DNA of 64,000 bases from Terebella lapidaria (Eukaryota > Annelida > Polychaeta > Terebellida > Terebellidae), in contig OX424566.1 of the NCBI GenBank assembly GCA_949152475.1, positions 32,216,423-32,280,422 on the forward strand, in the 5' to 3' direction. Of the stretch, positions 43,836-55,679 are shown in pieces; position 1 is the first letter of the stretch, and each line of letters starts with the position of its first letter. The notes under the pieces are model-generated. The model saw nothing but the letters and a program-made list of their open reading frames with translations. It ran no database searches and had not been told where the DNA came from. The position numbers and the translations under genes were made by a program.

Positions 43836-43903
43836 GTTTGTCACGCTATCTGATCTTGGTTACAGCGTATTGGATGATCTTGAAATGACAACATGTACAC
43901 AAT
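43836..43903 (-). repeat. Segment shared with the receptor pseudogene 5' flank
   Basis: About 45-65 bases including TCACGCTATCTGATCTTGG and TTACAG-GTATTGGATGA match 54842-54910 next to the LDLa-LRR receptor pseudogene. The ORF at 43530-43808 on the minus strand lies just beyond in the same direction but is not recognisable. This may be the decayed 5' end of a second receptor copy or a short dispersed repeat. Confidence 0.4.
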
Positions 43904-44589
43904 ATAGGTTTACATTCATGGATAATATGTCATGCCATTCAAATATATGCAATACGTTTTTATATATAAAACCAGTGCCTATTTCCAAATGTAAAGGAAA
44001 ATGGTTCTGAGCTCATTTTACCGTTATTATATGTGCTTATTTTATCATATACCATGGATTTACAATGAATGTATGAATATTGCCTAACATTTGGCCCAGT
44101 GCCGCTAAATTCAGTAATTGGAAAAAAATTGGTGATCTGAAACGGGTAGGTTGTACTGGCTTGGTGATTGTAACTTTTAAATACTTGTGGAGAAAAGAGT
44201 GGTAATGTTGAATATACATGCTATGTTTTAATCCTTGGGGTGCTTACCCTGTAGCATTTTGTTGGACGTTGATACCATGTTTAGTTCTTGAGATATAACG
44301 TGTCATGCCGGTAACATCAGGCACCGGGTTGGTGAAAAGATTTTGAATATTCATAACTCCCTATGACGTCACAATGCGGGTTCCATCATTATTTCATAAC
44401 ATTTGCACTTCTGCCAGGAGGTCCACGCCAGTAGTACTGAAGGTCTCCGGGCCTTGGTTCAGAAGGTTTTTACCTTGGTGTGACCGTAGAAATATTGGTG
44501 TGACGTTCAAGTCATGGAAGCACAAAGTGATACCAACGAACAGACAAGACCAATCCAAGAACAAAATTAGCAAAAACAGTGTATTTGAG

Positions 44590-44745
44590 TGATACTCTTA
44601 GCACCGAAGCAATGTGAATCACACGGACACCAAGCTAGCTGAGTGTGAGATCAGGCACTCTGGAAGAGTGACAATCTCCAGCCTCACACGAGACACCGCA
44701 TGAACATCAATACTGGCGAATCAAGATGCAACTATGTGCACACAA
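44590..44745 (+). repeat. Copy of the repeat preceding the SINE at 48.3 kb
   Basis: The text GAGTGTGAGATCAGGCACTCTGG followed by AGAGACACCGC and AAGATGCAACTATGTGCACA aligns with 48290-48405 (AGTGTGAGATCAGGTGCTCC, AGAGACACCCG) at clearly above-chance similarity. No tRNA-like part follows here. Confidence 0.5.
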
Positions 44746-45061
44746 CTTTGAGAATGGTATGATATATTCCATTGTGTGTTTGACAGGTTTAGTGTAGTCT
44801 TCAACCGGTCATGGTGTCGACCATCTTGAATGTCGACCTCAGCCTAGGCATATCCCTGTTTCAGCAGCAGCTGTGCTCCAACTGTGAATTCCTCATAAGA
44901 TGAATATGCTCTAGCAATATATATGGTTTCATGTGCAGGCGTTTATGCTGCATTAAATTGTGGCATGACCATCAATCCAACAACATTTTCTTGCTGAGAT
45001 TATCTCCAACCTCACTATTTCTATTTGTACGATATATCTTATTCGCACCGGTTCTCGGACA

Positions 45062-45445
45062 ATGAAGATAGCTTTCCCCAATATACAACATTCCGTAATC
45101 TCAACATATAGGACCTATGACCATATTACGCGTTTCACGCCTTGGAAACTGTGTATTCCAATTTCAGTATTTCTGTTTGAAGTGGTATTTTATTTGATGT
45201 ACGTCACACGTAGTGCATGTGTTACAAAATTCAATAATCATTTCACATCCATGGAAAATCAATTCTCTGTATCCCTCCAGGCCATAGGGTCATTGCTGAT
45301 AAAAAACATGACGTCACACACCACTGCAGATATTACCTGGAACTACAACGATCAAAATTTGCACCGTAATTATCAGATTGTATTCAGTAACGATATAATT
45401 GTACGTGTGGTTCGTAGCAAAGAACGACTCTGGAAGTTCAACTGA
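45062..45445 (+). other. Unrecognised 127-codon ORF with one hydrophobic segment, ending in a solo LTR
   Basis: Begins MKIAFPNIQHSVISTYRTY and has one hydrophobic stretch (CIPISVFLFEVVFYLMYV) at about residues 51-68, so a type II membrane protein exon is possible. The last ~15 codons read into the solo LTR starting at 45400, so the ORF's own end is lost. No motif is recognised and it may be chance. Confidence 0.2.
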
Positions 45446-46177
45446 ATAATTGTATTGACGTGTAGAAAATACCCTGCAATGATATATTTACATATGATAT
45501 AGATAAGTGGAACATGACATGTATTGAATTGTTACCAATATGCTTGCAGATAATATATATATACACTGGTGATGATAATATGACCAATGAATGATACCCC
45601 ATAGTAGCAACCTTACCCCTGGTAAACACAGTGTGCAGTAGGTATATCAGCGAAACCACGCTCTGTAGATAATGGCACCTGAAAAATAACAGTGCACCCA
45701 ATGTACGTTATGATAGATGATCACGCAGGTCGCAGAATATCGAGTAATGGCACGGCTACAATGTTCATTCGGTGCTGTTAGATATTAATGTTCATCTTTA
45801 GTACCGGTCACCTTTTATATACCCAGTTCAGAACTGAAGTCTTAGACTAAGAAAGTCGAACGAAACTGAGCAAACCTGACACTTGAAAGAGCAATAGGAA
45901 TCTTCTTGCGCAACTAATAATACACACCAAATGGATCGCGAAAACCCTTACAGTGAGAAGAATGATATGGATTCAATGAGAAAGAATACAATTGATGATA
46001 TTCGATTCTCCATCAAATATTTGAAAAGACCAGTCAAAACCAAATTCAACGTGATGAAAGCGCTAGATAAACTGCGACACGAAATGAGACCAATACACAG
46101 GTGAAACAAAGCGTCATGAAACATGTAAGACTAGAATGTTCGGTCACGGTGATATGGCGTCGGTAGCCCCTATCGCA
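45400..46177 (-). repeat. Solo LTR of the tandem Ty3 family (old copy)
   Basis: It aligns end to end with the 788-bp LTRs at 16656, 24203 and 31555, sharing GTGGTTCGT, AATTGTATTGACGTGTAGAA and GGTAGCCCCTATC, but with many substitutions and small deletions (778 bp). No internal sequence adjoins on either side, so internal DNA was removed by LTR recombination. No clear target duplication remains, consistent with age. From 46178 to 47504 nothing gene-like is evident. Confidence 0.85.
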
Positions 46178-47504
46178 TACAAATCACAGTACAAATAATT
46201 CAGAATAATGGTTTCGAAAACAGAATATTCAACTAGAATGTCACAACATTATTCAACAATCCACACATTCTTAGAATACACGGACCTTGCAAGAACATGA
46301 CCAGGTGCAGAAACTATGGAGGATTCGCCGATTTCATTGGAAATGTAAGAAAATGGCTATTGGTTTAATCCGCCAGGGAAGTTGTCTTGATCATGTTTGG
46401 CATAGTTGGCATAGAGTTTAATTGAAAATAAGTTTTACTTTAATTTCAACAAATCTTAATATTTGGCTATGCAATGTATTGTGTAGTGTTGTTATATGTA
46501 GCATTTTGCCACCAGAAGGGGCCGTACTCCTCCATAACATACACAAACTTTGCTCCGAAATGAAATGTATCAATAGGATATATATCAACAGGACAATCAA
46601 TAATACCACAAACAACATGTGTCCGTTTCAAGCGGTGACACAAAATGTCTCTCACTCAAGCTTCACTGGGCTTACCACCAATAAGTACAAGGTGAGATAC
46701 CAACGGGTGGCATGCGGAATCTTTTCAAACGGCTAACTAGAGATTTATACTAGTAACAAAAAGTAGGAAATAGTGCTATGTACATAATTTGCCCCAGTTC
46801 ATAATTTGGGCGTATATAGCATTCAACCTGTCAGTATTCATACGTACACCTGAAGATATGTTGTATTGTTGGTGTTGAATATGACTGTGACAATTTATAC
46901 TGTGTAATAAATTGAAGTTATTCCGCTTTCATGATACACCTAACAGTGAATTTTATGAGAGGTATATCTATTGACGAAGATTGGTTTTAATGTTTTATGA
47001 TTGTAGGTGCCACATATTTGACATTTAGTTCATTCCATTGTGTAAAGTGGTTTTCAAATGATGAGTTCAATTAACTTCAGGTCGAGGACCAGGTTACTGA
47101 TGCTAAACCGTGGAAGTTCCACATGGATAGTGGCCCTTAGCCAATTGGTCAATAGCTTTGTGGGTGCTAACTTCCTTATGTGAGCCTGTAGACGGACGGA
47201 TGATTGCCAATTGACTAACAGCAGCATACGTACACAAACAAACATCGTGAAATAATGTACAATATTGAAAAACGATCCTTACTGTAAAATACGTATTCAT
47301 AAAAAAAACAAGAAAGAAAACGCACAAGCTTTGAACAAAAATGATAGAGTACAGTTTCACAATCAATTCACAGTCAAGAATATCAAAACAACAGAAAAGC
47401 ATTTAATCGTGAAGTCATTCCATAAATGATTTGAATATATTGGTACAATAAATAATAACATGCCAAAATTCGGTAATGAATATTCTGAATGAATGTATGG
47501 GGAA

Positions 47505-47765
47505 AATTATATTATTCTGATGGAACATTTAGAACTGAGGGCAATCACTGAAATTGTTGAGTAGTGGACCATACCAGATATCTCATGAATATACATGATA
47601 TAGGCATGGGTTACGCGGATCTACCGTAACCCATGCCTATGCCTATGGGAATATTATATTATTTTGATGAAACATTTAGAACTGAAGGCAATCACTGAAA
47701 TTGTTGAATAGTGGACCATACCAGGTCATGAATATAGGCATGGGTTACGAGGATCTATCATGCAT
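47505..47765. repeat. ~146-bp direct duplication with a perfect hairpin between
   Basis: ATTATATTATTCTGATG...TTTAGAACTGAGGGCAATC at 47506 repeats at about 47652 with few changes, and each unit ends GGCATGGGTTACG.GGATCTA. At about 47602-47637 GGCATGGGTTAC and GTAACCCATGCC pair perfectly around a GCGGATCTACC loop. From 47766 to 48264 nothing is recognised. Confidence 0.75.
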
Positions 47766-48264
47766 CCCCACCCCTCTCCCACCATAACTAACCGAAACAT
47801 ATTTTTCAGAGGCCCTAGGGTGTCCTTGTTTGGATATCAATGGTCAATATTGGTAATGTACTCTTATTGAGGTAATTCCTGTTAACACCCTATAAGCATG
47901 GAAATGAATAAGTTTTCCTAATCATCATCCAAATTTTGCTTGCTCAGAGGAAAGATTCTTGCACAGTGCGATGTAAAATGGACAGAAAAGGAATGAATAA
48001 AATGCAAAATTGACTTTTTTCAGAGCAGCTTTTGAGGTTTCAGCAATATAATTGAAATATATTGGAGAGCTGTCAATCATAAGTTCTAACCAAATCAGTA
48101 TTTATCTATAAAAATAAAAATGAATAAAACACTTTGGATAAGAATTCAGACCTTACCTTCTAAAAGTAGAAATGGATACCAACAAACACACAAACTCATA
48201 TTCCAAGTCCGAATCCATGGACAAATTTCACAAAAATGAGTGGTAAGATCCGCGTGATCAAAGT

Positions 48265-48660
48265 CACAGCTATTTGAACATCACAGACAACCAGTCAGCC
48301 AGTGTGAGATCAGGTGCTCCAGAAGAGTGGGCACCTCCTGCCCAGCAAGAGACACCCGTTGTGATATTCACACTGACATATCGAGACGCAAATTTCTGCA
48401 CAGTGGATAAGGCGTCGGACTCGTTATCCAAAAATCATGGGTTCGAGTCTCGAGCTGGACTGTTGTGCTATTTCACTAGTGTCTTTAGGCAAGGCATTTA
48501 CCACTAATGTGTCGTTTTTCACCCAGGATTAAATGGGTACCCGTGGCATAATGGGTGTTGTATAGAGCACTTTGAGTGTGGCTGCTCCAAGTACAATAAT
48601 TCAGACTGGAGTTGAAGTGTGAAGCGCCTTTGAAAGTGAATTCAGTTCGACTATAATTTC
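48265..48660 (+). mobile_element. tRNA-Arg-type SINE
   Basis: At about 48402-48462 lies a tRNA-like head with A-box GTGGATAAGGCGTCGGAC and B-box GGGTTCGAGTCTC, closest in memory to arginine tRNAs, though arm pairing is imperfect. A body follows containing TTTAGGCAAGGCATTTACC, GGGTACCCGTGGCATAATGG and TAGAGCACTTTGAGTG, ending near GAAGCGCCTTTGAAAG. The ~135 bases upstream (48265-48400) match 44590-44745 and may be a separate repeat. From 48661 to 50590 no gene is seen. Confidence 0.65.
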
Positions 48661-50589
48661 ATCTAAAACGCAGTACAAAAATGAATGCAGTTTCAAGATC
48701 CAAAACGTTATCACTCCTTTATTTCAAGATATAGACGTTTATATACAACAGTGTAACTTCATGATGCAGCACTGAATCTGTTAATGGTCATTTGACACAA
48801 GCAACCATCATGTAGGTTCACAGGGTAAAGTATACAGCCACTAAACAGAAGATGTGACTATTTCACTGACCAAATAACAGCAACAGCTTCGAAATATTTT
48901 TAGCACTGATCACTAAATTATAAATCACAAGATAACATCGAATATATCAATATATACTTAACTAAATGACCATAATGGAACACTCAACACTCATATAAAT
49001 TTAAAACCAATCTTCGTGATATTTACTTATCAGGTCACAGCAGTGGCAGAAAAATCAATTTTGTGATAACTTTTTCGGATGCTAAGTTATGCATCACTGT
49101 AATATTTATTACTGAATACAATTATTAATACTGATGTTCCCACTCAACTACACTCATATAAACGAAATAATCAGCATACATGTATCACTACAACGATAGT
49201 AACTATACATTAGTTATACAGCAGGTGTCGAATAAGACTCAGAATATAGTAACAAATTTTTCTTCGATTTTCGGACCTGTCTTCAGTAAACATGGTTACG
49301 GGCCAGATATCAGTACTTATACATCTACATTAAGATTGGGTATCGAGCACGATCCACGTAATTTCAATGGTTTCATACCACGTGCAATTTTAGTTCATAT
49401 CTCAGCCGTTTCATAACAAACTTACATGAAATTTGGAATATATATTCTGTATACATCTATGAAGCGGACGCGATGAAGAGATTGAAGATTTCATTAGAAT
49501 ATGAATGGAGCTGAATGTTGCGTGAACAAATGTAACTTACGTTTCGAACACGAAGCATTACAGGGTGTAGTTTCTTAACTGCAGTTAGCGCACATGTCCG
49601 TGATCAATAACCTACCCTTGAATTTTAGGTATCCCATCGATAATCATGTCAAATTGATGTGCAAATGTGTATATCTATTGTGATACCATGAAAATGTCTT
49701 GTGCCGCTGGTCAGTGAAGCGCTAAGTACAGATCAGCGGATTATTCGTATGGCAAATACCGTCAATGTTCAGCTGTCGGGAACGCTGTACTCAAGAGTGA
49801 GATGTTGTTGTGATTTTGGTTCTATACTGCATTTAGAAAATATTAGTCGCTGAATCAAGAAAGTCGCTGAATTCCTGATGTAGTTTGCGGTTGAGTTTAC
49901 AATGCCAACGGATGTACACGTTATTAATGCGAATGACAATCATTTTTTTGCTCAGTGTATTTTCAATGCGGATGATATATAACATGCTATTTTGACCATC
50001 AAACTCCCATCAAGTGTTGAGGTAAATCCAAAAATACGCAGTAGGTTATTGTTCTATGATATGTAATCTAACCATAGTCAAGAAACTGTACCCGAAAACG
50101 CTGTCAGTTTTCTATGTAAGTTACATTTGATTGGCGGTGTATAACGTTCAGGATCTGTATGAATATCAACTGGGTCTTCCATCTGGCCATTGGACAAGCC
50201 TTGTAGTCATGTATAGAACCTACACAACAATTTTCAGAGCAATCCATTACCAAACTGCGGAGTTATAAGCCAAACAAAACTTACCAGAATTCTGCTGACA
50301 AGGCATGGATCCTGACTGATAAGCATCCTTAACATACCGGAGTGTCTCGAGACAAGTGGGAAAGGAGTTTTGAAATTTATACGCAATGAATTCTTTGTAA
50401 GGAATCTTATTTGTGTAATTATCACAAGCATATGACCGGTCGTCACTGTTTCTGTATCTTCAAGTATTTTTCAAAACACATTTAGCAGGGGGAACAGAGA
50501 CATGCCAAGTGTAATTATGACATGCACGGATGCCAAAGGATTAAATAGTCCAATCAATTCCTACCGACATAAAGACATCTGAATAAAAC

Positions 50590-51592
50590 AGACAAAAACG
50601 AGACAATCTGAGATTGCAGTCGTTCGCACCTGCAGATTTAGTTACTGAAAATTAATAAAACTGATAAACCTCACATTTTCTACCTTGGTGATAATCGAGG
50701 ATTTTGGTCGTACAACCATTGTTCATGTATCAAATGGTCCCGAATTGGCTATAGCAAAAATACAGCAATAATGGGAGAAATAATCATTTAATAAAAGTAG
50801 ACTTCTTGCGATTTTTCTATCTTGCCAAATATTCTCGACCACAATCTGAATTCCTGATACTGACCTCTCAAACGTAGCAAGCTCTCTCAGATTTATACTG
50901 CATACTTTGTGCTCTATATTCTACGGACTGTCGTACGTGGCTTTGGAATTCCTACCACTTGAAATATTACGAATCGGTGATTTCAGCTGATGACCCTTAC
51001 ATTTTCGACCTTGGGCGATAATAGGGAATTTTCATCGTACACCTAGCGGTCATATAGCAAATTATGGGGAACTGACAATGGAAAAATACAAAATTAACTT
51101 TTTGATTTTAACCTTTTCTGTGACCCTGACCTTGCAGCTCCGTATTGAGCTGTAAAATTTCACAGATTTGTTTCCATTATAAAGGTACATCTCCTGGACG
51201 AAACCGGTTCAAATAGATCGAAAACTGGATCCACAACATGGCCTTGAATCTCGGAACACACAAAAGTCCTAAAATCGTGACCCCCAAATTTTCGACCTTG
51301 GGCGATAATGGGGAGTATCGGACCTAAGACCATCGGTGGTGCACCTTACGATCGGAAATTTGCCAAAAAAAAAACACAAAAATTGTTTGAAAAATTAATA
51401 TTGATTCGAACTGGAGTTATAGGCAATTATGTGATTTTCACTGCCATGGCAACCATATATAGCCAATTTTGACAAAAGCTAGGGAAGACCTAGCCACGCT
51501 TCATTCCTATAAATTATAGGTCGAACGGACCATTCGTTTTCGACAGACAAACAGACAGACCCAAATGCAATACCCTCTCCCCCAACATTGTA
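50590..51592. repeat. ~1-kb repeat element, copy I, with ~300-bp internal units
   Basis: The landmark TTCGACCTTGGGCGATAAT recurs at 50678 (diverged), 51004 and 51291, about 326 and 287 bases apart. Each is followed by a GTACGACCATCGGTCAT-like block. The copy ends with ACAGACAGACCCAAATGCAA then TACCCTCTCCCCC. The same beginning (GAGACAATC...GATTGCAG) and end recur in copy II. No coding capacity. Confidence 0.65.
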
Positions 51593-51939
51593 AATACTTG
51601 CATGTGGCGTGACCATGGTGGCAGGATGCATTCGATCAGCCGTGTATCTAAGGGAGTGGTGCCTTCAATCCTCGAGGCCACAACGGAGAGTTGCATTCTC
51701 TAGAAATGGTAACTAAGTTATAAGGTATATGCATGTTAGATTAATATGATATCTTTACAGCCATGTCAAGAAGAATACCTACCACTTTGCTATATGCTGT
51801 CTACACCTTATAACACATTTGTGTTCTATTGTGAAACAAATTGCCAATGTAGTAGGTTGTCTACTTTTCACGATGCATTTCTTGCACACAAAAACCAAAG
51901 ATGAATTAAACACCTCATCCAAAGATTAACTTTTATCAA

Positions 51940-53213
51940 AGCAAAACATTATCAACGAGACAATCAGATATTGCAGACCCTCACCCCTTCAGATTGAGTT
52001 ATTAAAATGAAAGCTGATGACCTTTACATCTTCGACCTGGGCGATAAATGAGGGATTTTGGTGGGAAGATGGGTAAGAATAAAATAGAAGAATCATGGGA
52101 GAAATAATCATTAATAAAATTAATAAAATAAAATACTTTCGATTTTCCTATCTTGACCATATTCGACCACGACCTGAGTTCTTTATACTGACCTCCCTAA
52201 CGTTGCAGGCTCTCAGATTTATACTGCATACTTTATGTTCAATGTTTTATTGAATATCGCAAGTGGTTTTGGAATTACTACAACTTGAGATATTTCGAAT
52301 CAGAGAATTCAGCTGATGACCTTTACACTTTCGTCCTTGGGCGATAATGAGGAATTTTGAACGTACGACCATCGGTCATGTAGTAAATCATGGGAATGGA
52401 CCAAAGAAAAATACAAAATTATTAGGTAAAAATAATCACGAATATAAGCGGGGTTATTGCAACTTTTTTTAATTTTTACCTATTCCTTGACCTTGTCGTT
52501 CAATATTGAGCTGTAAAATTTCGAAGTATTGTTTCTATTATCAAGGCACATTTCCGGGACAAAAACATTGAAAGCTGGCTTCACAATATGGTCTTGAATT
52601 TAGAACTTTCAAAAGTCGTAAAATCGTGACCCCCAAATTTTCGGTCTCGGGCGATAATGGGGAGTTATAGTCTTAGGACTATCGGCCGTACACCATTCGA
52701 TCGAGAATTGGACAAAGAAAAATACAAAAATAGTTGGAAAAAATAATATTGATTAGAACAGGAGTTATAGCCAATTATGTGATTTTCACTTTTTCGGTTT
52801 CCATGGCGACCAATTCTATTCGATTTTGACAAAAAATGAGGAGGATCGAGCCACTACCATACCACTTCATTCCTATAAGTTTTAAATCGATATGACCATT
52901 TGTTCTCGAGTTATGTGCTGGGACATTCAAAAGTCGTAAAATCGTGACCCTCAAATTTTCGACCTCGGGCGATAATGGGGAGTTTCGGAGTTATATCCAA
53001 TTATGTGATTTTCACATTTTTGGTTGCCATGGCAACCATTTTTATCCGATTTTGACAAAAAGCCGAGCCGCTTCATTCCTATAAATTTCGGGTCGTTCAG
53101 ATCATTCGTTTTTGAGTTGTGCGCGCGGAAGGACAGACAGGGAGACAGATAAACAATCAAACAGACAGACAGACCCAAATGCAATACCCTCTCCCCCTAT
53201 CGGGGTGAGGGTA
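51940..53213. repeat. ~1.27-kb repeat element, copy II, with ~300-bp internal units
   Basis: Landmark units are at 52031, 52330, 52640 and 52958, spaced 299, 310 and 318. The start (CGAGACAATCAGATATTGCAG) and the end (CAGACAGACAGACCCAAATG, then TACCCTCTCCCCC) match copy I. The right edge coincides with the truncation of the receptor pseudogene, so this element probably removed or displaced the receptor's 3' end. The 51593-51939 interval shows nothing recognisable. Confidence 0.65.
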
Positions 53214-54835
53214 ACACTTGGATGTAGTGAATGTGTCAAGAATAGGGATTGTTACTACGTGCAGGGAATTTATGAACAGAGCTGTCCACATCTTCCAATG
53301 GTCAACACCTGCATCAGCAGGATAATGTACACTCACCAGAATCAATTGATTTAGTGCAACCACGAGATTGATTTTTAGAACAATCACCACTCGGATTACA
53401 TATCGCTTCTCCCTCAAAGAGCGTTCCCTAGTTTTCTTCACACTTGGTCTCCTGTATATGATTTTTGCTGTTGTTGAACCTGCCGCACACAACACAAGCA
53501 CCAGTACCAGGTGATACATCACCATTGTCCATTTCAGAGTCATGCTAGATAAGGTTGACACAACGAAGTTGAATGCTGGATTAGTGTACACATCCGTATA
53601 TTCATGGAAAATAACAGAGCATATCCCTAGACATGTGGACAATGCTAGCGCCCCCATGACTAAGGGAACCCGAAAGTGCTTGTGAAACACATATCGTTTC
53701 ATTGCAAGTGCAGTAAGTTGTACACTGTGTAAAAAGTGACTGGTAGTTATTAATGTAGACATACTGAACGCTATGTATGACACGGCCGTGCACACATTAC
53801 ACAACCAACTCTGCCCCCAGGAATTCTGCTCCCAGAAGAATGAATGACTCACCATATACATTATCTGCTCCCAGCAAAACTGAGAGATAGAGTACTGTGA
53901 TTGTGTCAGCAGTGGAGAGGTATTGCATGAAGAAAGACGTGATATTTTCTTTGGTCTTAGATCAAAACACAAACGAGACAATATTGAGAAGAAAACCAAC
54001 CACCACAATAACAAAAATACATATCTTGTATCCATTCGATGGAAGCAACTTCCAACATGGTGTTTCAGTTCCACCACCAATATTGGTACATATGGTATCC
54101 GCTATGAAACAACACAACCTGCTGTCATCAGATTCGACATGCCTGAGATTAATTAAACCTACGAAAGGGTAACCAAGGAACTGTTTGAAAGTATTACCCG
54201 AAAATGTGATCTTCTGCAGATTAACAAGTTTGGTGTTCGAACAGTCCTGATATACTTGTATTGATTATTTGCAGCTCATGTAGAGAAGGCATACCTACAA
54301 ATGCACAAGTAGGAAGATATTTGAGGAGAAAAGAAGAAACTGTCAGAAGTGGTAATGAATGAAGTCCCAAAAAGGCTCCATCAGAAATACCTGAAAAAGG
54401 ATTGTTTGATATATTTAATTCTTGTACACCAAAGAGGCCAGCGAATGTGTTGCTTTCAAGCACCTGGATATCATTCCCTGAGATATTCAAATGTATCATC
54501 ACCGAACATTTTGAAAACGAATATTGTCCTGAACATCATTATTAGAAATGTCTAATTTCAACAAAAGCTGATACTGCACTGGCCCTACAATGGTGAGATG
54601 ATTATCAGAGAATAGGATGATTTTGACATCTGTTGTGAACTGCGGAATATTGTGCAATCCAACATCCGAACAATCAGTGGATCTGCCCATACAATAGCAG
54701 TCTGTCGGACAGTCATGATATTTTGTCATGGCCTATCTCACCACAACTATTCTCATCAGACCCATCAGTCAACTGCTCCATCACAAACTGCATCTTGTGA
54801 AATGCACACACCATCTTCACACGCATTCGAGGAAG
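53214..54835 (-). pseudogene. LDLa-LRR-7TM receptor pseudogene (GRL101/relaxin-receptor-like GPCR)
   Basis: Reading down the minus strand there are four parts. An LDL-receptor class A module lies at about 54738-54830 (CEDGVCISQDAVCDGAVD, then DGSDENSCGE after a small deletion). An LRR N-cap follows (CPTDCYC...C, 54640-54720). Leucine-rich repeats include HLNISGNDIQVLESNTFAGL. A seven-helix domain runs from about 54040 to 53214, with TM1 FVIVVVGFLLNIVSFVF, a KRY in place of DRY, and PILDTFTT at TM7. LDLa-LRR-rhodopsin-like order is that of RXFP and molluscan GRL101 receptors. Damage: frameshifts in LDLa, between LRRs near 54500 and near 54235; a TGA after TM1 (53962-53964); a frameshift at a C run (53814-53818); and the C-terminus lost where a repeat begins. 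No introns interrupt any domain, which is unusual for this family. Confidence 0.8.
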
Positions 54836-55310
54836 AATCATGGTTTATCACGCTATCTGATCTTGGTTACAGGGTATTGGATGACCTTGAATGGCAACAT
54901 AACACACAACACATCCACTCCTTCACTCAAAAATATGAAATGAACATTATAAAGAATTCCAGAATGTGCCTCTGACGTTTCACATATACAACGAATCATT
55001 CAATGCAATATGCATTTATACACGACCCCTTGTTGTATTCCTCGCGGGTCTTCTCACCAACAGGAATATGCCATGTCCATACAGTATATGACGAAATCCC
55101 AAATTTGAGCTGTTCTGTTGGATGCAAAACATGTGTTTCCTCTGGTTGTCAATGTGAACTATCCCTATTTGTTGAGGTAATGCATCAAATCTAAGATGTA
55201 AATTAAAGAACCAGAAATAGGACAATTAAGGGAGATGTGCAGCACATACGTTGTATACACAATTACCCGGACATGCAGATGAATGCAGAATGAATCGAAT
55301 ATTTAGCATG

Positions 55311-55330
55311 TTCATTCATTCATTCATTCA
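55311..55330. repeat. (TTCA)n microsatellite
   Basis: Five perfect TTCA units. From 54911 to 55631 no gene is apparent. Confidence 0.9.
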
Positions 55331-55679
55331 TATATTCTTTCTTTCGCCAATACCGTACGCCATGTATATGGTATCAAATCACCTGATGAATTTAATTTAA
55401 TTTCCAAGTTTTCAAACAGCGAATCATACACTGTAGACATTGTTTATCGTTCTTCAATATTTTCTGGTCCTGTTGAAATATTTTAATTTTCCTTGACCTC
55501 AAACGACTCGAAATATGTCGGCTATGTGGTTCGTTATGATGGTTACACTTATAGTCAGACTGCCTTTTGATCAACACAAGTTTGGCGCTAATTAAAATAA
55601 GAACACTGTTCCATATGATGCGTTTAATCACCTACGAGGTCTTGGAGGTCTTATTGAACATTTGACAGAGTGTGATTTT

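Noticed and set aside
48402-48462. Possible functional tRNA gene
   Set aside because: A and B boxes are present but the acceptor and anticodon stems do not pair properly, and a SINE-type body follows.
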